Of a stretch of DNA of 64,000 bases, positions 57,482-64,000 are shown one piece after another. The stretch lies in assembly GCA_033030425.1 (NCBI GenBank), contig JAUFSD010000001.1, positions 434,001 through 498,000 on the forward strand, written 5' to 3'. The DNA comes from Verpa conica. Its lineage: Eukaryota > Ascomycota > Pezizomycetes > Pezizales > Morchellaceae. Position 1 is the stretch's first letter, and each line of letters starts with the position of its first letter. The notes under the pieces are model-generated. The model ran no database searches, was not told the origin of the DNA, and saw only the letters and a list, made by a program, of their open reading frames with translations. The translations under genes were made by a program, and so were the position numbers.

Positions 57482-58417
57482 ATGCTCATCCCAAACAATT
57501 TTCTAACCGGCCTTGCAAACCACCCCCCCAATAGCTCCACCCCAATTAGGGCATGTCTCTTTGACTTAGATGGCCTCCTCATTAACAGTGAAGATATCTA
57601 CACCAAAGTCACCAACATAATCTTACAAGAAAATAATCGCCCCCTAATGCCATGGGACATTAAAGCCCAGCTGCAAGGCCGACCTGCCCCCGCCGTAAGT
57701 TTTTCTCTAGCCACACAAAGCCCTTAGCCCTAACCCACATAGGCAACAAAAATCTTCATGGACTGGGCACAGCTCCCAATCCCGCATGAGGTGTACAACA
57801 TACGTCTTGTTGAGCTACAACGCGAGAATTTCCCTACATGTCAACCCCTACCGGGTGTCATAGAGCTCCTCGACACCCTCGCTGCATCATCACCTGCTTC
57901 GGCTCCAGAAGAGAAGATGGAGATGGCACTTGCGACTTCGTCGAAAAGTGCGAACGTTGACCTGAAGACGGCGCATATCAAGCATATATTCAAGCATTTC
58001 CCGGAGTCGCAGCAGATTGTCGGCGATGATCCACGTGTCCCGCATGGGCGTGGCAAGCCCGCGCCAGACATTTACATACTTGCATTGGAGACCATCAATG
58101 CCCGGCGAAGAGGCGAGGGGAAGGATGAGATCCGTCCAGAGGAGTGTTTGGTATTTGAGGACTCGGTCCCTGGTGCTGAGTCTGGGCGTCGTGCAGGGAT
58201 GAAGGTCGTCTGGGTTCCGCATCCAGGACTGTTGGGTGAGTATGCTGGGAAGGAAGAGATGGTGTTGGCTGGGAGGATGGGAGAGGGGGATAGAGATGAT
58301 GGGCATGGTTCACTCTTGGATAAAGGAACCCCTGGGGAGATTGGCGATGGGGGAGGTGAATTGAGGAGTACACTGGAGAATTTTGATTACGCCCGTTATG
58401 GAATTTTGGTAAATTAG
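57482..58417 (+). CDS. HAD-superfamily phosphatase (GS1/DOG-like)
   Basis: Two exons, 57482-57694 and 57743-58417, with a 48-bp intron in phase 0; 295 aa. Motif I is CLFDLDGLLINSED with the nucleophilic Asp and acid/base Asp (DxDG). Motif II is LATSSKS. Motif III's Lys is in GRGKPAPDIYI, and motif IV is ECLVFEDSVPGAESGRRAGM. The helical cap between motif I and II (residues ~40-110) marks subclass I. Such enzymes dephosphorylate small metabolites, for example pseudouridine monophosphate or glycerol-3-phosphate. Substrate cannot be assigned from sequence; the divergent TENA-like neighbour hints at vitamin-B1-related phosphates. The C-terminus carries a Gly/Glu/Asp-rich insert. Confidence 0.93.
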
Positions 58418-59679
58418 AGGGAGGGTGCTGATTGGACAGAAGTGATTCGGGGTCGGGACAACTACTTCGACTCGCTCCGCTAGGATATAAACGGTGTTTG
58501 AGATACCCCGCTCCCGCGCCTCTTTTCTAAAGTATTCTATTTCAAAGATAATTTCCAGCACTAAAATCTATGAGCTTTCCTTTGTGGTACTTTAGGGTCG
58601 CGACTTGCACTTCTCCCCCACTCGAATAATTCTCTTCTTTACGAAAAAAATATTCAACGGGATATGGAATTTACAGCATTAAAATCGATATGAGCTTCTT
58701 TTTAGTACTTAAGGCCATGACCTGTACTCCCCATTCGAATACTTTCCCAGGGAGTCCCTGGTGGGTTTCATCCTCGCTATGTCAAATGCACAATTCGGAT
58801 AGATATTTTCTCCGCCCACGCCTACCCCCCCGAATCACAACCCATCTTTTGTTTCTTGCATTTCATGTCTCGTCTACCTAAGCTATTAGCCCGAGGACAT
58901 CATATCCATTTCTAAATTCAGCGAACGCAAGGTAGAGCCAAATATGTATATTCATCGTCCACTTGTACCTACCATGGGACGAATTTGAGATTATCACCCC
59001 CTAAAACCGCCCAATTATCTAAATGCTACTTGACCCGAAGCAATAATTAACAATTCAGCCGAAGTAAGAGTTTTAAATAACAACCCACCGGCCCCCCTGG
59101 AAAAGAAAACGATAACCTCCTGTTCAACCCCCTTTATCGAAGAAAGATGTTAATTCTTGTCCCCTGGGGATTTAGTACTACCATATGCTTCTAGATGCCT
59201 TATTGGGATCAAGACCCGGGTTCCGGCATGCGATTACGTGTTGTGTAGTTATGGTAGACCTTCAAGAAAGCCTACGCCACTAATGTAGTACGGTGGTAGA
59301 TACATATAGCTACACAGTAATAATAATTTACCCATGGTGGCGTCCTCAGATCCGAATGTGACAAATAATTGAAATATGACACCATTGGTTGGAGCACTTC
59401 TGTTAGCAGTGACTTGTAAGGGGAGGGGCAAATAATAATGTCTCAGAAATTTCTCGGGGCAACTATTCTACAGACTCTCCGACGGGAATGCACTGCCTAG
59501 GGCAACTCCCTTCCCTCGAGCGGTTATCACACCCTGTTACCACCCCCCCCCACCGGCTATAATCCCAGTTACTAACCTACCCCTTCCGGCTCATCTCCCA
59601 ACATGCACCGTAGATCTTATCACGTGCCTTCTTCGGGCATCTACCATGCTTACCCACCAACGGAAAAATCCCCCCGCGT
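58418..59679. other. Intergenic, no gene seen
   Basis: 1.26 kb between the HAD and TPR genes. Two related stretches near 58567 and 58690 share ATGAGCTT(T/C)(C/T)TTT...GTACTT, a local duplication. A C run is at about 59545-59553. ORFs here have no support. Confidence 0.5.
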
Positions 59680-60716
59680 ATGCCTCCGAACCCAGTTCTC
59701 ACCCCCCGACCCCTTGACTCCCCTTCCCCCCCTCCCTCCCATTACATTACCGCTGCCTTTATAAATATGTCACTCCCACCTCTCTCCATACTTCCCCCAG
59801 CGGAAAGTGTGGACGAGGAAATGTTTGACGAGCAACAAGACTACATCCGAAGCCTTGGGCGGCTCCCACAGCCTGAGAACTCACTAGGTGCTAGTGCGTT
59901 CCCCGGTGGTGAGGGCTTGAACATGGAGACCTCTATCCCCATTATTGAACCAGGTCTTAAGCTTGGAGAACGGTTCTCGAAGGATGAGGAACAGGTATTT
60001 TTTATTTTTTATTTTTATTTTGTAACCCCCTAGTAGAGGGGCGCGCGCGGGGGGGGGGGGTCTATAACTAATATGGGATGATTATTATAGCGGCTACTAC
60101 TAGAATCAAATTCGTACCGCTTATCTGGAAATAAACTGTTCACGTCATCGTTATTTCTAGCCGCGTTGGACGCTTATAATCTTGCATTGCAGCACTGCCC
60201 AATTTATCTCACTTTCGAGACTGCTACTATTCACAATAATATCTCGGCTGTGTATCTCAAGTTACAGAACCACGCGGAGGCTGTTAAGTCTGCTTCGAAA
60301 GCGTTAGAGGGTCGTCCGGGCTGGTCGAAGGCTCTGTATCGTCGTGCGAAAGGAAGGGAGGGCGTGGGCGGGTGGACAAGTCTACAGGGGGCATATGACG
60401 ATTACATGCTGCTTCTAGGGAAGAAGGGGGAGGGGTTGACGGAGAGGGAAAAACAAGATTTGGAGGAGAAGGTGAGGTGGTTACCGAGGCGGATTGAGGA
60501 GGAGAGGGAGAGGGAAACGTGCGAGGTCATGGGAAAATTGAAGGATGTAAGTTTCTATTGATCCCTAGGAGGGGAGGTCTGCAGTTTCTAATGTTGTAGC
60601 AGCTCGGTAATGGGTTTTTAAGACCCTTTGGGCTAAGTACAGATAGCTTTGGGATGGTCAAGGACGAGCGGACGGGAGGTTACAGTTTGTCTTTTGGGAA
60701 AGGGGGAGGAAAGTGA
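59680..60716 (+). CDS. TTC1-like tetratricopeptide-repeat protein
   Basis: Three exons: 59680-59994, 60091-60546, 60603-60716, introns 96 and about 53-56 bp; up to 294 aa. A disordered acidic N-terminus leads into RLLLESNSYRLSGNKLF and three TPR-type helices pairs (AALDAYNLALQHCP, NNISAVYLKLQNHAEAVKSA, GWSKALYRRAKGRE). After the repeats comes KVRWLPRRIEEERERE and the conserved GKLKDLGNGFLRPFGLSTDS end seen in TTC1/TPR1. TTC1 proteins bind Hsp70/Hsp90 and Ras-like GTPases; role here inferred. Start is uncertain: ATG 59680 or ATG 59767, the latter with A at -3 but a TATAAA just before. The last acceptor is a TAGCAG tandem, allowing one extra Gln; conservation favours the downstream site. Confidence 0.9.
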
Positions 60717-63700
60717 CCGATAGTTAATTTTTTCTTTTGACACTTTTCACGTTTGTGGGTGTTGGGGTTTCTACAGGGGTTTCTTTCTTATTCTTATATT
60801 TCTTTTTCTTTTTAAAAACGCTGCGCAAGCATCTTCTTTGTGATACCAGGATGAGAGCTGTTTAAAAATGTATATTTGGGTGGATATCTTGAACATACCT
60901 AACATTATAAAGACTATATATCCCACGGAACCTCCCACCCTCCAAAAAACAAAGTGGGGAAGCGGAAGTAGCCATTCTTACGTGTACATACTATGATTAC
61001 GCCGATGCCCGCTACGATATTTCTCCGGAAACTCCAACCACATGGGAGCTATGCTGTTGATGTCATTTTGTGGAGTAGCTGCTTTTGCTTCTTTTCACTA
61101 GGTTCTAGGCTTCGGAGACTCGGAGTGCACTCTGCTGCCAACAAATCAGATTCGACGAGACCCATCAACACAATCCCGCTAGTCATGCTGTACCAGCCTC
61201 AAAAATTTACTTCGGCTGCGCATATGCCTACGGTCGCAACAATTCAACAGAATCTAGGAGACACTTTTGTGCATATGTCCACAAAAAGACTAGGCCTCAG
61301 TAGTAACACTGGAAGTACTAAACCTATCTTGCTCGATCTACAGTATATATAGCCAATCCAAACCTGGAAAGAAGTATTGTAATGTGTAAAACTATGACGC
61401 CACTAGTAAACCTTTTGAAAGCAGTAATAGGGGTCCCTTTATAGGTTATTAATCAATAAAAGTTTAAAATATATAGATCTACAATTAACGAATACGAGTC
61501 CCTATATATATTTCAGTACACAATAAAGTACTATCGGTGGTAAAATATATGGCTCTAGCACGTTTACCACACTACACAAAATTTAATTTATTAGGAAGTA
61601 TATTTTAAACGTAGACGCACTTTCTGCTTTATAATACTAGAGTAGTGCCACTATTTCCTTCGTAGTGTTATGAGTACGAGAAACTCGTTGTGTAGGCCCA
61701 AGGTTCTGGTTCTTGGGCTCTCTTTACTTAACTTTCCCCATGAGCCTTTCCGGAGAAAATAGTTACACCAAGTGTCTTGCCAAGCTACCCACGTGATCTT
61801 TTGTGTAGCACATTAGTCAAGCGAATGTAGAAGCCGAGACAAGGTACAGCGCATTCTCGCGATAATACGATTAAGGCCAAAGATTAGGATGAACATCCTG
61901 ACTAAAAGTGCATTCAAACTAGCTTAGAATGTCCAAAGCCAGTACTCTAAATATAACTTAACGAGATACCTCTTACATCTCAGTATTCTTATAGGGAAGG
62001 TATGCTTATTGTAATTAGAGGACGACTAAAAACGTACTTCTCTTAGGAGAGGTTTATTGGGGGCTGATCTATATAAAGTATTTTGGGGCCCAGGTTACAT
62101 TCAGATTTTAGTACTTGTGCAACAATGTATGCGCATGAACTGTGAATAGTCTCAGTAGAATGAACCCCCCATGTCCAAATTAAATGCCCAATGATAACTA
62201 ATCGTCAAACAGGACCCATAGTTAAATCCCCGGAATATCCTATTATCGTAAATTTTAATCTCTCCATTGCTGACCCGGTTATCTTGATACGTTAATACTT
62301 CCCTAGCTAATAACTCATACGATCGTCACAAGGGAGCCGATAGTGGATCGGGCTCGGAGAGACTCACCTCCGACCTCGCCTATGTGCGCCACAAAATAAA
62401 ATTACTTCTTTTACAGTGACATATTTGTTAGCTTGAGAATGGAGATTAAGATTAAGATAGGTTATATATGCTCATGGATAGTGTCAGGATATATACATAG
62501 TGTAACTCATGGACAGTCACTCGAATGGGAAATATTAGCCGTATATATATATCACTCCCTAATACAAGTTGAATAGCCCCTTCTTGTTTGTATCTGGGAT
62601 TGGTTTTGGATGGCTGCTATGGACCGTGAGACGTGTTATTTAATCTTGGGTATTCTATCGCGCTATTAATAATACAGGGTAACCATGTAGGAATCACGGA
62701 AGTGACTACTTTGATCTCTTTGGGATGCCCCTAAAGCGCTATGACCCCCACCCTAAACTCTTCAATAATACTCATATTAACCGTCCCAATGTTAACCGCA
62801 GGTTATACACCCCTTACTCCAAATATTCCCTCCAGGGTAGCCATTATAAAGTTAAGTGCCTTTCTTCTCCCCACTAGATTTACTACGTTCAGAACTTCAG
62901 ACCTCTAGATCATGCCATCCACATGGGTCACAAAATACACAGATATTACCATCAGTATAGAACTCTTAAACATGGATACAGTACAATGGTCATATAAGGG
63001 TATTCAACTTATAATGGCATGTATCCCGTATCGTAATAGGGTTATTTTATATGTACTACTGATTTTCTATAAGAACATTCTCCCTATAAGACATACGGGT
63101 ATGAAATTGTTCTAACTCCATATCTTCATAGGGCAGTTATCCTTTATCAACGTATTTCGCGACTCCAGAGAATTTTAGGAGCTAAGGCTCTACAGTAAAG
63201 AAAGCTTCTAGCTCCTTAACCCCAACTGTCACTAAAGAAGTACTTGTGCTACTTATCTAAAAGAGCAGATTGTATTCAAGAGACCAATCCGTGCGTCTAG
63301 TGACTTAGATAAGGGATTAATTACATCTGGGGTTTGATGGTACTAACAGATATGCTGGACTTGAGGGAAATGGCTTTCGTTCCTCGAGAGATTCCTATAT
63401 TATATCAGGGCATGAGGGATTGAGCTCACTAGGGTAGGAAAATGATCTAGGCAGAGGGAGCAGAGCTCGGTGTTACAGGTGTCTTCGGGCTTAGGGTCGC
63501 AACTGATAATTGATAGTTCGTGGAGATTCACGACTTCGAAGTGCTAGTATAAGTATAGTGGGTAGGTATCGGTTTTAATTCCTAAGGCTTGTTTACCGAT
63601 TAGACTTACAAATTATACCCGAAAAATTATAGAGTTCTTATAGTAGCATCTAGGAACTTAGGGACATATATTTTATATTCAGAAAAAAACGCAGTTTCCG

Positions 63701-64000
63701 ATATAGAAAGGTCTTTAGAGGCCTTCTAAGGTATATATACAGTATTTTTCAGCAGAAGTAGGGAATTAAAAGTCGGCTTACACTTACTCTCTGCCCCATA
63801 CCTAATATGAAGGTCTTCTCCATTATGGCGCTGAACTATTAATCATGCAAGAAAGGGAGTTAAGGGATGTATTCTGCTAACCTAGAAATTTCCTCAAAGA
63901 GAAATTTTATATTAGTGGTGGGCTATTTACACAGTGGGTCATCACTTGACCTATAACGCAATGGCACAGTAAAGCAAACAGGGGCCCAGATTACCAATAA
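60717..64000. other. Gene-poor right end, no gene seen
   Basis: 3.3 kb of AT-rich sequence. A 119-codon ORF at 60993-61352 and a 67-codon ORF at 62912-63115 lack motifs, splice partners and codon bias, so I leave them uncalled. No tRNA or inverted repeats recognised. Confidence 0.5.

Noticed and set aside
60993..61352. 119-codon plus-strand ORF near the right end
   Set aside because: ATG-initiated but without signal, domain, codon bias or neighbouring exons.
1..64000. Secondary-metabolite cluster, CRISPR, prophage or other mobile gene system
   Set aside because: No polyketide or peptide synthase, repeat-spacer array or phage-type gene is present; the MFS, GST and hydrolase-like genes are 8-15 kb apart and not co-oriented as a cluster.

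Overview
This is a window of nuclear DNA from a filamentous ascomycete (Pezizomycotina). The evidence is spliceosomal introns of about 48-105 bp with GT-AG ends and CTAAC/CTAAT-type branch sites, tRNA genes with short introns after the anticodon loop, and typical fungal families: an AA9 lytic polysaccharide monooxygenase, a large NAD-dependent glutamate dehydrogenase, a fungal BTB protein and a HEI10-like RING protein. The low gene density with small DNA-transposon relics would fit a Pezizomycetes-type genome, but that placement is only an inference. Genes were rebuilt by joining exons at splice sites and checking that the phase carries through; several real exons are absent from any long ORF.

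Layout. 1-10 kb: AA9 LPMO (minus), a longin R-SNARE (minus) and long non-coding stretches. 10-28 kb (denser): a C2H2 zinc-finger protein, a BTB/POZ protein, a three-span membrane protein, a dienelactone-hydrolase/SnoaL-like protein, a tRNA-Lys-like gene (minus), a Ure2-type glutathione transferase, two unrecognised proteins and a DDHD-domain phospholipase. 27.6-34.3 kb and 36.3-40.7 kb: gene-poor blocks holding one MFS transporter (8 exons), a tRNA-Arg and three inverted-repeat elements. One of these is an intact 152-bp hAT-type MITE with a perfect 8-bp target-site duplication. 40.7-60.7 kb (denser): a small secreted six-cysteine protein, two near-identical tRNA-Ser(TGA) genes, an XAP5/FAM50 splicing factor, a three-repeat SANT/Myb-like protein, a HEI10-like RING protein, NAD-GDH (12 exons), a small membrane protein, a TENA/THI-4-like protein divergent from a HAD phosphatase, and a TTC1-type TPR protein. 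60.7-64 kb: nothing recognisable.

The genes do not form an obvious pathway cluster; most are dispersed housekeeping or lineage-specific genes. The one suggestive functional pair is the divergent TENA/THI-4-like and HAD phosphatase genes, whose homologous domains are fused in the plant thiamine monophosphate phosphatase TH2. I found no clear new defence, secondary-metabolism or mobile system. The more unusual items are the three-SANT protein, the hydrolase-like protein with no nucleophile at its elbow, the MITEs, and the odd tRNA-Lys.
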